Assembly: GCA_963664635.1 (NCBI GenBank)
Contig: OY761542.1
Span: forward strand, 992,001-1,056,000
Source: VXNE01 sp963664635
GTDB lineage: Bacteria; Pseudomonadota; Gammaproteobacteria; Pseudomonadales; Azotimanducaceae
Length of the DNA stretch: 64,000 nucleotides
Reading direction: 5' to 3'
The translations under genes were made by a program, and so were the position numbers. This document shows positions 8,183 through 16,049 of this stretch, piece after piece. The first letter of the stretch is position 1. Each line of letters begins with the position of its first letter. The notes beneath the pieces were generated by a model, which saw only the letters and a program-made list of their open reading frames with translations, was not told where the DNA came from and made no database searches.

Positions 8183-9195
8183 CGATCCGGCGACTGAGGC
8201 TAGAGCAGTTCACGGCCTTTGAAGACTTCGACATTGATCTCTCGAAGGGCGTGAATGCCTTTGTCGGTGACAACGGAACGGGCAAAACTCATCTGATGAA
8301 GGTCCTTTACGCTGCGTGTGATATTACCCAGACGGAAATGTCTTTTGCGGACAAGCTCGTCCGAGTGTTTCTTCCCTCTGGTCGACGCCTTGGCCGTTTG
8401 GTTCGCAGACGCCGCGGAATCGCCCGATCCATGGTGTCGGTGTTCGGCGACGAGAAAAGGTCCGTCAGGCTCCGATTCGAGACTAGGGCGACAGGCGAGG
8501 TTCGGGAGCGTTCCCTGCGATGGAGAGAACAACCGATCGAAAGCGCATTCATACCGGTAAAGGAGATGCTCTCGAACGGCCCTGGCTTCAGGTCTCTTTA
8601 TGCGCGACGGGAAGTCCACTTCGAGGAGGTCTACGCAGACATTCTTGATCGGGCATACCGGCCGATACTCCGCGGCCCGATGGACCCGAACCGCCGGAAG
8701 GTCTTGGCGACTCTTGGCGAGGCATTGCAAGGTCGGGTCACTGTCAAGAACGAAGAGTTCTACTTCCGTGACCGGCGAGGCAACTTGGAGTTCACGCTGC
8801 TCGCGGAGGGCATTCGTAAACTCGCGTTGATTTGGCTGCTGATTCAGAACGGAACGCTTCTCGAAGGCTCCGTGTTGTTCTGGGACGAGCCGGAAGCCAA
8901 CCTCAACCCCTCGATCCTTGGACACGTGGTGGAAACGATTCTGGAGCTGCGAAGACTAGGCGTGCAGGTGTTCTTGGCAACGCATAACTTCTCGGTGTTG
9001 AAGGAGCTGGAATTGCGGCGACGAGAAGATGACGGAGTGCAATACCACGCGCTGTTCCGTGATCCCCAGACCGGGCGAATAGACTGCCGCACCAGTTCGA
9101 ACTACCTGAGTATGAGCCCGAATTTGATCGAGCAGTCGATCGGCGAGCTGTTCGACCGCGAAGTTCAACGGGCGGTGCGTGGACGCGAGTCGTGA
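8179..9195 (+). CDS. ABC/AAA-type ATPase of a candidate two-gene defence cassette
   Basis: This 338-aa protein has an SMC/OLD-like ATPase core: Walker A GDNGTGKT (residues 30-37), an ABC-signature-like LLAEGIRKL (about 208), Walker B VLFWDEPEANLNP (about 231-243) and a switch histidine in FLATHNFSVL (about 266). This is the AAA_15/AAA_21 type found in OLD, Septu (PtuA), Gabija-like and PARIS (AriA) proteins, where the ATPase senses a phage cue and controls a partner nuclease. The stop overlaps the next gene, and the two probably form one operon. Base composition is visibly less GC-rich than the flanks, and the pair is bracketed by duplicated hyi sequence; both suggest acquisition. ATPase assignment is firm; the defence role is inferred. 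Confidence 0.88.
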   Translation: MTIRRLRLEQFTAFEDFDIDLSKGVNAFVGDNGTGKTHLMKVLYAACDITQTEMSFADKLVRVFLPSGRRLGRLVRRRRGIARSMVSVFGDEKRSVRLRFETRATGEVRERSLRWREQPIESAFIPVKEMLSNGPGFRSLYARREVHFEEVYADILDRAYRPILRGPMDPNRRKVLATLGEALQGRVTVKNEEFYFRDRRGNLEFTLLAEGIRKLALIWLLIQNGTLLEGSVLFWDEPEANLNPSILGHVVETILELRRLGVQVFLATHNFSVLKELELRRREDDGVQYHALFRDPQTGRIDCRTSSNYLSMSPNLIEQSIGELFDREVQRAVRGRES

Positions 9196-9686
9196 CCGTC
9201 CTGAGGGAAGGCGATCTGCAGTTGGCGGTGCCTGATGGGTTGCAGGCTCGCAGGTTCGACGGTTCGGGATGGGATGCGTCTCACTGCATGAAGGCAGTAG
9301 ACTTTGTACTCGAGTCTCAGGACCGAGAGCTATTCATAGAATTCAAGGACCCGCAACATCCCGAGGCTCCACCGTTCTCTCCAAACGACTACCTTAGCCG
9401 CGCGCTCGTCAACGAACTGATCGGTAAGTTCCGGGACACCTTTCTCTACCGATGGGCGCGATGTCAAGTCACTAAACCGATTTACTATTACGTTGTCGTC
9501 GCGATCGACTCGCTGACTGCTTATGAGCTTGCGGTGCAGACCGATATCGTCAAACGCCGTCTACCCGTGCGGGCTGCCATGCCTGACAGTTGGGGCAGGG
9601 CGCTTGTTGAGGACTTCGCGTTGCTCAATGTCGCGGCCTGGAACCGGAACTTCCCGGCGTTAGGCCTATCCCGTGTGTCGGCGTAG
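9192..9686 (+). CDS. Small partner protein with possible PD-(D/E)xK nuclease motif
   Basis: This 164-aa protein starts with GTG at 9192, overlapping the ATPase stop. I do not recognise it by overall similarity. Residues 35-52 read AVDFVLESQDRELFIEFK, giving D37 and E50-x-K52 on two predicted strands. This is the layout of a PD-(D/E)xK endonuclease core (strand-D, strand-ExK), followed by an alpha/beta pattern (IYYYVVVAIDSL). The position directly after the ATPase, in overlap, matches the effector slot of ATPase-plus-nuclease defence pairs. Alternatives are an antitoxin-like or substrate-adaptor protein. The nuclease call rests on the motif only. Confidence 0.6.
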   Translation: MTVLREGDLQLAVPDGLQARRFDGSGWDASHCMKAVDFVLESQDRELFIEFKDPQHPEAPPFSPNDYLSRALVNELIGKFRDTFLYRWARCQVTKPIYYYVVVAIDSLTAYELAVQTDIVKRRLPVRAAMPDSWGRALVEDFALLNVAAWNRNFPALGLSRVSA

Positions 9687-9719
9687 GATTCCGTTGCCCC
9701 GGCTCAACTGGTATCGCTG

Positions 9720-9737
9720 GAAGATTCGAGAATCTTC
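9720..9737. repeat. Inverted repeat after the ATPase/nuclease pair
   Basis: 8-bp perfect arms (GAAGATTC / GAATCTTC) with a 2-nt loop lie 33 bp after the stop of the nuclease-like gene. No T-run follows. It may be a weak terminator or part of the cassette boundary. Confidence 0.45.
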
Positions 9738-9814
9738 GGGAGCGCCGGGCCCATGGTTTCGTGGGCCAGCCCCTGGTTCAACGCTGCCGCAAGTGTTGCC
9801 GTTTACGGGGCTCG

Positions 9815-9985
9815 GGTCTCCGATCCCCGCGTAATCCACCCAGCGGCGCACCTTGCCGGCCGGCCAATGGTAAGGGAAGGCAGGAAGTCGATGGCCTCGA
9901 AGCCCGCCTCCCGCACGGCGCGAAACCGCTCCGCGACCGGGAGTTCGGGGAACATCGTCGAGACGTTGGCGGCGAAGCGGGGCAA
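9815..9985 (-). pseudogene. Truncated, frameshifted second copy of hyi
   Basis: The first 23 codons are identical to hyi at 7016-7804, but the start codon is TTG instead of ATG. They are followed by a diverged stretch (AVREAGFEAIDFL) and, after a one-base frameshift, VRRWVDYAGIG, which matches VRRWVDDAGVG of the intact gene. Similarity ends after about 52 codons, leaving a 5' fragment of a 262-codon gene. It sits 14 bp from the GST gene. This is plausibly the resident hyi start, with the intact copy across the cassette being the other allele. Confidence 0.85.
9916..9984. repeat. 69-bp perfect direct repeat, copy 2
   Basis: Exact copy of 7735-7803, forming the start of the hyi fragment. Together the copies flank about 2.1 kb containing the hairpin array and the ATPase/nuclease pair. 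Confidence 0.95.
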
Positions 9986-9998
9986 GGACGGCCTCCGG

Positions 9999-10991
9999 CT
10001 ACTCCGTCAGGGCCGCGCAGAAAGCCGGATGCGTGTGCTTCAGACGGACCACCGAGTCGAGCCCCCGGACCACCGTCGGGTGCTCGAAGGCGGTGATCGC
10101 CGCAGCGTAACTCGGACGGGCCAGCAGCGCCTTCCAGTATGCCGCGACCCGCGGTCGCCCGGCCGTGAGGAAGGTGTCCAGCCAGTCCACTTCGCGCAGC
10201 CGGTCGAGGATCGCCATCATCCCCCCGTCCGCGAGGCTGAAGCGCTCGCCCAGGATCCACGGGCCGCCGCTCGTCGCCAGGACCTGCTCGAGGTCGTCGA
10301 GGTGACGGTGCATGGCGGCGCGGCTGACCCGGACGAACCGTACCAGCCCCTTCATCCCGGGCAGCCTCCGGGCGCCCAGGGCCTTCATCACCAGGAACAT
10401 GAGCGGGCGGGTCCTGAACCGGTGGAACAGCAGCCCGAACAGGATGCGGTGCACGGGGATGCCCTCGATCATGGTCGCGAAGATCGGCAGCGTGAGGCCG
10501 GGCACGGCGTTGCCCACCGTCGCGTCGACGCCGCCGTCGATCAGCGACGTCTTGTGCACCCACTCGTCCACCAGCGCCCGTTGTTCCGTGTCCCCGGGCG
10601 TCAGCGCGTGGGGACGCGGCGCGTGCGCGGCGGCATGGACGATCTGCTCGTGGGACTCGTAGATCGGATGTCCCTCGTGCACTAGCAGCGGGACCAGCGC
10701 GGCCGGATTGACCGCGAGATAGCGCCGGGAGACGTTCTCGTAGGCCCCGGTCTCGATCAGGTCGATATGGTGGCCGCGGTACTCGATGCCGAGTTCCGCC
10801 AGGCAGATGCGCGTCTTCTTCGAGCACAGCGAAAAGCTGTTGTGGTAGAGCTCCCAGGACGCCTCGTGGGGCAGCGTGCGACTGGCGTCGAGGCCGCCGG
10901 GCATGTCCCGGGTCCGATGCCGGGTGCGCTCCCACCCGTACCAGGCCACCATCGCCGCGGCGAGACCGAGGGCGACGGCTGCCGCAGCCAC
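9999..10991 (-). CDS. Membrane-anchored glutathione S-transferase-like protein
   Basis: This 330-aa protein begins with a hydrophobic segment (AAAAVALGLAAAMVAWYGW) that probably anchors it in the inner membrane. A thioredoxin-fold GST N-terminal domain follows (WELYHNSFSLCSKKTRICLAELG, residues about 46-69, and VNPAALVPLLVHEGHPIYES). The C-terminal helical domain holds GGPWILGERFSLADGGMMAIL, the usual N-capping region, and RPRVAAYWKALLARPSY. It is longer than soluble GSTs (about 200-220 aa) because of the anchor and an insertion before the C-terminal domain. The serine/cysteine of SFSLCSKK is the likely catalytic position. The substrate is unknown. It is followed by 7 bp and then DUF2333 on the same strand. 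Confidence 0.8.
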   Translation of the reverse strand: MAAAAVALGLAAAMVAWYGWERTRHRTRDMPGGLDASRTLPHEASWELYHNSFSLCSKKTRICLAELGIEYRGHHIDLIETGAYENVSRRYLAVNPAALVPLLVHEGHPIYESHEQIVHAAAHAPRPHALTPGDTEQRALVDEWVHKTSLIDGGVDATVGNAVPGLTLPIFATMIEGIPVHRILFGLLFHRFRTRPLMFLVMKALGARRLPGMKGLVRFVRVSRAAMHRHLDDLEQVLATSGGPWILGERFSLADGGMMAILDRLREVDWLDTFLTAGRPRVAAYWKALLARPSYAAAITAFEHPTVVRGLDSVVRLKHTHPAFCAALTE

Positions 10992-10998
10992 GGCTCCG

Positions 10999-12027
10999 TC
11001 ACCCCTGCGCCAGCAGGGCGCGCAGGTCGATGATGGCCGCGTTGGCGCGCGAGATGTAGGAGGCCATCACCAGCGAGTGGTTGGCCACGAAGCCGAACCC
11101 TGTCCCGTTCAGGATCATGGGGCTCCAGATGGTCTCCTGCGTGCCTTCGAGTTCGCGCACGATCTGCCGCAGGCTGACGCGCGCGTTCTTGTCTTCGAGG
11201 ACGGGCCCGAAATCCCGCTCGACCGCGCGCAGCAGGTGCAGCAGCGCCCAGGCCTGGCCGCGGGCTTCGTAGAACACGTCGTCGATCTCGAACCAGCTCG
11301 TCTTGAGTTCGCTGTCGCCGAGGCCGGGGGTCGCCTGGCTGGCCGCCGGGTCGCCGGACAGGGCCGTGTCGAGCTGCCGCTTGCCGACGCTTGCGGAAAG
11401 GCGTTGCGAGAGGCTCCCGAGCCGGGTCTCGACGGCCGTCAGCCAGGTGCGCAGGTTGTCCGCGCGGGCGTAGAACTGCGCGTCCGGCTGCTCCGGGTCG
11501 GACAGGCGCGCCAGGTAGCTCTCGAGGTACTCGACGCCGTCGTCGTACTCGCTTTCGGTCTGCGGGAAGATCCAGCTTGCGTTGTTGAAGAAGAACTTCG
11601 CCTCGGCGAGGGACAGGTCCGGGTCCTCCGTCGACTGGCTCTGGGAACGGCTGAGGTCGGCGCGCAGGACGCGGCTCATGTCGCGCATCTGCACCACGAC
11701 GCCGAACTCCCAGCTCGGCACGTTGTCCATCCACACGCCGGGCGGGAAGAGGTCGTTCGAGAGGTAGCCGCCGCGCTTGTCGAGGAGCGTGCCGCCCATG
11801 CGGATCATCGCGGCGGCGGTGTGGGAACCGACGACATCGGTCGGCAGGCCCGAGGGCGCCGACAGGCTCCGCATCTCCCGCGCCACGTCGAATGCGTCGG
11901 GTTCGCTGTCCCACCACCACCAGAAGAACAGCACGCCGAGCAGGTACAGGCCGACGACCCCGCCGCCCACGCGCGCGGCGAGACCGGCCGTGCCGGCGAT
12001 GGCGCCTGGTCGAAGTGTCCATTTCAT
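10999..12027 (-). CDS. DUF2333 family inner-membrane protein
   Basis: This 342-aa protein has one N-terminal membrane segment (VVGLYLLGVLFFWWWWDSEP, residues about 24-43) and a long soluble periplasmic part. The WWWWDSEPD motif, FPPGVWMDNVPSWEFGVVVQMRD, KFFFNNASWIFPQTES and GFVANHSLVMASYISRANAA are characteristic of DUF2333, a gammaproteobacterial family of unknown function. Length and domain boundaries are normal. It lies in a minus-strand run with the GST-like gene (downstream) and the copper chaperone gene (20 bp upstream). I cannot assign a function. Confidence 0.85.
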   Translation of the reverse strand: MKWTLRPGAIAGTAGLAARVGGGVVGLYLLGVLFFWWWWDSEPDAFDVAREMRSLSAPSGLPTDVVGSHTAAAMIRMGGTLLDKRGGYLSNDLFPPGVWMDNVPSWEFGVVVQMRDMSRVLRADLSRSQSQSTEDPDLSLAEAKFFFNNASWIFPQTESEYDDGVEYLESYLARLSDPEQPDAQFYARADNLRTWLTAVETRLGSLSQRLSASVGKRQLDTALSGDPAASQATPGLGDSELKTSWFEIDDVFYEARGQAWALLHLLRAVERDFGPVLEDKNARVSLRQIVRELEGTQETIWSPMILNGTGFGFVANHSLVMASYISRANAAIIDLRALLAQG

Positions 12028-12047
12028 GCGGGGACTCCTTGGGTCCG

Positions 12048-12434
12048 TCAGGGCGCGCGAATCTCGAATGCGGCGCGGGTGCGTTGTCCGGCCGCGGATT
12101 CGAACACGAACGGGGCCTCCTGGGAACCTTCCGTGTCCGCGTCGAACAGCATCAGGTGCATGCCGCCGGGCTCGAGGCGCACCGTCGACCGCGCCGGAAC
12201 GACCAGGCGTTCGAGCCTGCGCATCCGCATCATGCCCGCCTCCATGCGCGTTTCGTGGACCTCGACGGAGGCGGCGATCGGGGTCGTCACGGCGACGAGG
12301 GTCGCGTCGGCGCCGGTCGGGTTGGCGATGTCGCAGTAGGCCGCCGTGGCCGTCTGGCCGGGCAGCGTGTCGCGGACGTAGCCGTTGGTCACGACGAGGG
12401 CCGCCGCCAGTGCCAGGGCGCCGCGCACCGGCAT
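12048..12434 (-). CDS. Periplasmic copper chaperone PCu(A)C
   Basis: This 128-aa protein has a short signal sequence (GALALAAALVVTNG). It carries the PCuAC copper-binding layout VHETRMEAGMMRM followed about 20 residues later by GGMHLMLFD, with His and Met ligands (H-x10-M ... H-x-M). The family delivers Cu(I) to cytochrome oxidase assembly factors in the periplasm. The ATG at 12434 follows the preceding gene stop by 4 bp, so it is probably co-transcribed with the lipoprotein gene. The DsbD gene, a thiol-redox protein used in cytochrome maturation, lies just beyond. Confidence 0.85.
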   Translation of the reverse strand: MPVRGALALAAALVVTNGYVRDTLPGQTATAAYCDIANPTGADATLVAVTTPIAASVEVHETRMEAGMMRMRRLERLVVPARSTVRLEPGGMHLMLFDADTEGSQEAPFVFESAAGQRTRAAFEIRAP

Positions 12435-12438
12435 GCCG

Positions 12439-13179
12439 CTACCCGTCGGTCTCGGGGAACAGCACGACCACCACCCGGGGGGGCCAGCCGATCTCCATCT
12501 CGGCGCGGATGCGGCGGTCGCCGGGAGCCCGGTTGAGCTGCGCGTACATCCACCGGCCCTGCGCGTCGCTGCCGGCGCGGATGAGCACCCGTGCGTTCGC
12601 CTTGCGTGCGTGAGTGCCGAACTGGGCGAGGGCCACGGCCGCGGCCTCCGAGCGGTCGCGGACGGCCGCGGCGGAAAGATCGAGCTTGAGACGCTCCGCG
12701 TCGCGCAGTCGCTGCAACTGGGTGTACAGGGACGGCAGGGAGGGATGGTCGCGGTCGACCAGGCGCGCACGGTCGAGCATGGAACGTGCCGCGGCCCAGC
12801 GCTGGTGCCGGATCGCCTCCTGGGCACGCTCGAAGAAGCGCTCGACGATGCGTTCGATGCCGTCGAGGGCGTCCTGCTGGCCCGGCACGAGCTCGAGGAC
12901 GGCCTGGTAGTGGGTCAATGCGCTGTCCGCGGCGGGATGCAGCAGGCGGTCGTCGCGCAGCGCGGCCCGCGCCTGTTCGAGCAGGGCGTCCACGCGCTCC
13001 GTCGGTATCGGTGCGGCCTCGACCGGCGCCGGTGCGGGCGGTGGGGCGGGGGGCACGCGCTCCTCGACCTGACAGGCCGCGAGGGCCAGCACGGCGATGG
13101 CGATACAGGCTTTCGACAGATCGATGCGGTCCACGGGGAAGACCGGTTCGGCGCGCTGGCGTGGTGCAGGAGAATGCAC
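12439..13179 (-). CDS. Lipoprotein with helical (TPR-like) repeats
   Basis: This 246-aa protein has a lipobox AVLALAAC, with the acylated cysteine near residue 36, then a proline/alanine-rich linker (PPAPPPAPAPVEAAP). A helical region resembling tetratricopeptide repeats follows (RVDALLEQARAALRDDRLL, ALTHYQAVLELVPGQQDAL, WAAARSMLDRARLVDRDHP). The C-terminal domain ends VVVVLFPETDG. I do not recognise a named family. The lipobox sits far from the ATG at 13179, so a later start near the hydrophobic core is possible. It is divergent from dsbD and probably co-transcribed with the copper chaperone gene 4 bp downstream. Confidence 0.7.
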   Translation of the reverse strand: MHSPAPRQRAEPVFPVDRIDLSKACIAIAVLALAACQVEERVPPAPPPAPAPVEAAPIPTERVDALLEQARAALRDDRLLHPAADSALTHYQAVLELVPGQQDALDGIERIVERFFERAQEAIRHQRWAAARSMLDRARLVDRDHPSLPSLYTQLQRLRDAERLKLDLSAAAVRDRSEAAAVALAQFGTHARKANARVLIRAGSDAQGRWMYAQLNRAPGDRRIRAEMEIGWPPRVVVVLFPETDG

Positions 13180-13227
13180 GATGGTGCACGATATAGGGAC
13201 CGTCGCCGACCATCAACCGCGAGCGTC

Positions 13228-14925
13228 GTGTTCCACAGGGTTCCTGCGATTTCATGCGAGGACACGCACCGCGCGGGCGGCGCGCGCGGCCGGTCGCGCC
13301 GGCTGGCCGCCGCCGGCCTGCTGCTGCTGTGGTGGGCGGGGTACGCGGCGGGACAGACCGTGTTGCCCACGGGCCCCAACGCGCTCGAAGAGCCCGACTT
13401 CCTGCCGGTCGACGAAGCCTTCGTGCTGACCGCGCGCGTCACGGGCGACGGCGTCCTGGTGGCGCACTGGCGCATGCCGGAGGGGTACTACCTGTACCGC
13501 CACCGCTTCGGCTTCGAGACCCGCGACGGCACGGCGCTCGGGACGCCGGAGATCCCGCAAGGCCTCGCGAAGACCGACGAGTTCTTCGGCGACGTCGAGG
13601 TGTTCTACGGCACGGCCACGGCGCGCGTGCCGGTGGTTACGGCGGGGGCCGATCCCTTCGAGGTCGGCATCGAGTACCAGGGCTGCGCCGACTACGGGCT
13701 GTGCTATCCGCCGGAGCGCAAATGGCTGCGCTTCGCCGCGGCCGGGCTGGACGGGGCTGACGGGGCGGGCGGCTTCGCGTTTGCGGACCTGTTGGCGATC
13801 CTGGCCTCGGCGGTGCTGGGAGGACTGATCCTGAACCTCATGCCGTGCGTGTTCCCGGTCCTGTCCATCAAGGCGCTCTCCCTGCTCGGCGCGCCCGAGG
13901 GACGTCTGCGCGACGCGACGGGGTTCTCCGTCGGCGTGGTCGCGACCTTCGTGCTCCTCGGCGTCGTCCTGGTCGTGCTCAAGAGCGCGGGCGAGGTCGT
14001 GGGATGGGGCTTTCAGTTGCAGTCGCCGGGTTTCGTGGCGGCCATGGCCGTGCTGTTCTTCGTGCTCGGGCTGAACCTGCTCGGGGTCCTCGAGACGCCC
14101 GGTTTCGGCATCGGCGTGGACCGCGCGGGGCCGTTCGCCACGGGGATGCTGGCCGTGGTGGTGGCGACCCCGTGCACCGTGCCGTTCATGGGCGTGGCGG
14201 TCGGGTACGGGCTGAGCCAGCCGGCGCCCATCCTGCTTGCGGTCATGGTCGCGCTTGGCGTCGGCATGGCGCTGCCGTACGTCGTCGTGGCGGCCGTGCC
14301 GGCGATCGCGAACCGGCTGCCGCGCCCGGGCGCCTGGATGGCGACGTTGAAGCAGGCCATGGCGTTCCCGATGTTCGCCACCGTCGTCTGGCTCGTCTGG
14401 GTGCTCGTCCAGCAGGCGGGGGCGGGTGGGGCGGCCTGGGTACTCGCGGCATTCGTCGCCGTGGGATTCCTGGCTTGGCTCGGCATGCGCCGGCCGGCGC
14501 GGCTGCGTCCCGTCTGGCTGGGCGTCGCCGCCCTGGCCGTGCTGTCGGTCTGGACGGCGTCCTCCGGGGAGCGGCCGGCCGCCGCGGCGGGGGCGGGCTT
14601 CGACATGGGGGTCGTCGAGGCCCATCGTGCCTCCGGCAGCCCCGTGTTCGTGAACTTCACGGCTTCGTGGTGCATCACCTGCCTCACCAACGAGCAGTCG
14701 ACGCTTGGCACGGAGCGCGTCCGGGGCTACTTCGAGCGGCACGGGATCGCCTACGTCAAGGGGGACTGGACGAACGCGGACCCCGCGATCACCGCGGTGC
14801 TGGAGCGCTTCGGCCGCAGCGGGGTGCCGCTCTACGTGTACTTTCCCCCGGCGGGCGATCCGGTCGTCCTCCCGCAGATCCTGACGCCCGGCATCGTCAT
14901 CGGCGCGATCGAGGCGGCGGGGTGA
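13228..14925 (+). CDS. dsbD: Thiol:disulfide interchange protein DsbD
   Basis: This 565-aa protein moves reducing power from cytoplasmic thioredoxin to periplasmic thiol proteins. In order it has a signal segment (LAAAGLLLLWWAGYAAG), an N-terminal DsbD-alpha domain with the cysteine pair in GCADYGLCYPPERKW, and an eight-helix membrane domain. The membrane domain holds the two essential cysteines in LNLMPCVFPVLSIK and VVATPCTVPFMG. The C-terminal thioredoxin domain has FTASWCITCLTNE, the CxxC site. All six redox cysteines are present. No ATG fits, so I chose GTG at 13228, which precedes the signal sequence in frame. It is divergent from the lipoprotein/copper chaperone genes. Confidence 0.93.
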   Translation: MFHRVPAISCEDTHRAGGARGRSRRLAAAGLLLLWWAGYAAGQTVLPTGPNALEEPDFLPVDEAFVLTARVTGDGVLVAHWRMPEGYYLYRHRFGFETRDGTALGTPEIPQGLAKTDEFFGDVEVFYGTATARVPVVTAGADPFEVGIEYQGCADYGLCYPPERKWLRFAAAGLDGADGAGGFAFADLLAILASAVLGGLILNLMPCVFPVLSIKALSLLGAPEGRLRDATGFSVGVVATFVLLGVVLVVLKSAGEVVGWGFQLQSPGFVAAMAVLFFVLGLNLLGVLETPGFGIGVDRAGPFATGMLAVVVATPCTVPFMGVAVGYGLSQPAPILLAVMVALGVGMALPYVVVAAVPAIANRLPRPGAWMATLKQAMAFPMFATVVWLVWVLVQQAGAGGAAWVLAAFVAVGFLAWLGMRRPARLRPVWLGVAALAVLSVWTASSGERPAAAAGAGFDMGVVEAHRASGSPVFVNFTASWCITCLTNEQSTLGTERVRGYFERHGIAYVKGDWTNADPAITAVLERFGRSGVPLYVYFPPAGDPVVLPQILTPGIVIGAIEAAG

Positions 14926-14939
14926 CGCCATGAACTTCC

Positions 14940-14968
14940 TTGAAAGTGGGAATAAAATTGCATAAAAC
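14940..14968 (+). promoter_or_regulatory. Sigma-70-type promoter for aroQ-accB-prmA
   Basis: TTGAAA (14940-14945) and TAAAAC (14963-14968) are separated by 17 bp in a short AT-rich island between dsbD and aroQ. This is the clearest promoter in the housekeeping part of the window. The leader to the GTG of aroQ would be about 100 nt. Confidence 0.6.
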
Positions 14969-15077
14969 GGCGCATTCTTGTCGTTAACGTGCGGTATGCG
15001 TGGCATACTGCGCGACATCGTCCGGCCGGCGCAGGACCGGCGGAGACCGAGAGCGAGACCGAGATAGCGAGACTGAA

Positions 15078-15518
15078 GTGGCACGCATTCTGGTCCTGAA
15101 CGGGCCGAACCTGAACCTGCTCGGCACGCGCGAACCGGAGATCTACGGCGCCGAGACGCTGGAGGACATCCACGCGCGGCTCGCGGCGCTGGCCGAGTCG
15201 CGGGGCCACGAGATCGCGACCCTCCAGAGCAACGCCGAACACGAGCTGGTCGAGGCGGTGCAGCGCGCGGGGCGTGACGGCACGGGCTACGTCATCGTCA
15301 ATCCGGGCGCGTTCACGCACACCAGCGTGGCACTGCGCGACGCGTTCCTGGCCGTCGCCGTCCCGTTCATAGAGGTGCACCTCTCCAACGTCCACGCCCG
15401 CGAGGAGTTCCGCCGGCACTCCTACCTCTCGGACGTGGCGCGGGGGGTGATCGCCGGCCTGGGCGCGGCCGGGTACGAGTACGCGCTGCTGGCGGCGGTG
15501 GACGCGCTGGAGGCGTGA
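15078..15518 (+). CDS. aroQ: Type II 3-dehydroquinate dehydratase
   Basis: This 146-aa enzyme converts 3-dehydroquinate to 3-dehydroshikimate in the shikimate pathway. Type II signatures are LNGPNLNLLGTREPEIYG (catalytic Tyr in PEIYG), LQSNAEHELVEAVQ, VNPGAFTHTSVALRDA and EVHLSNVHAREEFRRHS, with the catalytic His in SNVHAREEFRRHS. The start is GTG at 15078; no ATG is available in frame after the promoter except one at 15000 that would add unrelated residues. It precedes accB as in pseudomonads. Confidence 0.95.
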   Translation: MARILVLNGPNLNLLGTREPEIYGAETLEDIHARLAALAESRGHEIATLQSNAEHELVEAVQRAGRDGTGYVIVNPGAFTHTSVALRDAFLAVAVPFIEVHLSNVHAREEFRRHSYLSDVARGVIAGLGAAGYEYALLAAVDALEA

Positions 15519-15604
15519 GCGGCGACGGTTCCGGAATGCCGGCGTGCGCCGGCGCGTGAGTGGTACTGGCCCGAGGTCAACCGGGCCGTGAAGGAGACGC
15601 AACC

Positions 15605-16045
15605 TTGGACCTCAGAAAGATCAAGAAGCTGATCGAACTCGTTCAGGAATCGGGCATCACGGAGCTCGAAGTCCGTACCGGGGACGAGTCGATCCGGGTA
15701 GCCCGCGGGACGCCGGCGGTATCGGTCCCCGCGGCGGCCACGGTGGAGGCGCCCGCGGCCGCCGCGGAGACGGTCGCGGACGGCGCCGGATCGAAGGCCG
15801 GCGCAGCCGCCGGCCACGTGGTTCGGGCGCCGATCTCCGGGACGTTCTACCGGTCCCCCGCCCCCGGGGAGGCGCCGTTCGTGAGTGCGGGAGACGCCGT
15901 CGCCGCCGGCGACGTCCTCTGCATCATCGAGAGCATGAAGATGATGAACCGCATAGAGGCGGAGCAGACGGGTACGGTCGCGGCAGTCCTGCTCGAGAAC
16001 GGGCGCGCGATGGAGTCGGGGACGGCATTGTTCCGCATCGTGTGA
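15605..16045 (+). CDS. accB: Biotin carboxyl carrier protein of acetyl-CoA carboxylase
   Basis: This 146-aa protein carries the biotin that shuttles carboxylate between AccC and AccAD in fatty-acid synthesis. The N-terminal LDLRKIKKLIELVQESGI dimerisation region, an Ala-rich linker (about residues 35-68) and the C-terminal biotinyl domain with IESMKMMN are all present; biotin would attach to K112. Translation most likely starts at TTG 15605, with AAGGAGA 7-14 nt upstream. The usual next gene, accC, is absent: prmA begins 4 bp after the stop. Confidence 0.93.
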   Translation: MDLRKIKKLIELVQESGITELEVRTGDESIRVARGTPAVSVPAAATVEAPAAAAETVADGAGSKAGAAAGHVVRAPISGTFYRSPAPGEAPFVSAGDAVAAGDVLCIIESMKMMNRIEAEQTGTVAAVLLENGRAMESGTALFRIV

Positions 16046-16049
16046 ACGG

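Noticed and set aside
8179..9686. Naming the pair as Septu, Gabija or PARIS
   Set aside because: The partner lacks the HNH motif of PtuB, the helicase of GajB and the DUF4435 motifs of AriB; only the ATPase type is shared.
9720..9737. Rho-independent terminator
   Set aside because: The stem is perfect, but the following bases are GGGAGCGC rather than a T-run.
9803..9985. The 60-codon hyi-like frame as a functional small gene
   Set aside because: It needs a frameshift to stay homologous and covers only about a fifth of the enzyme fold.
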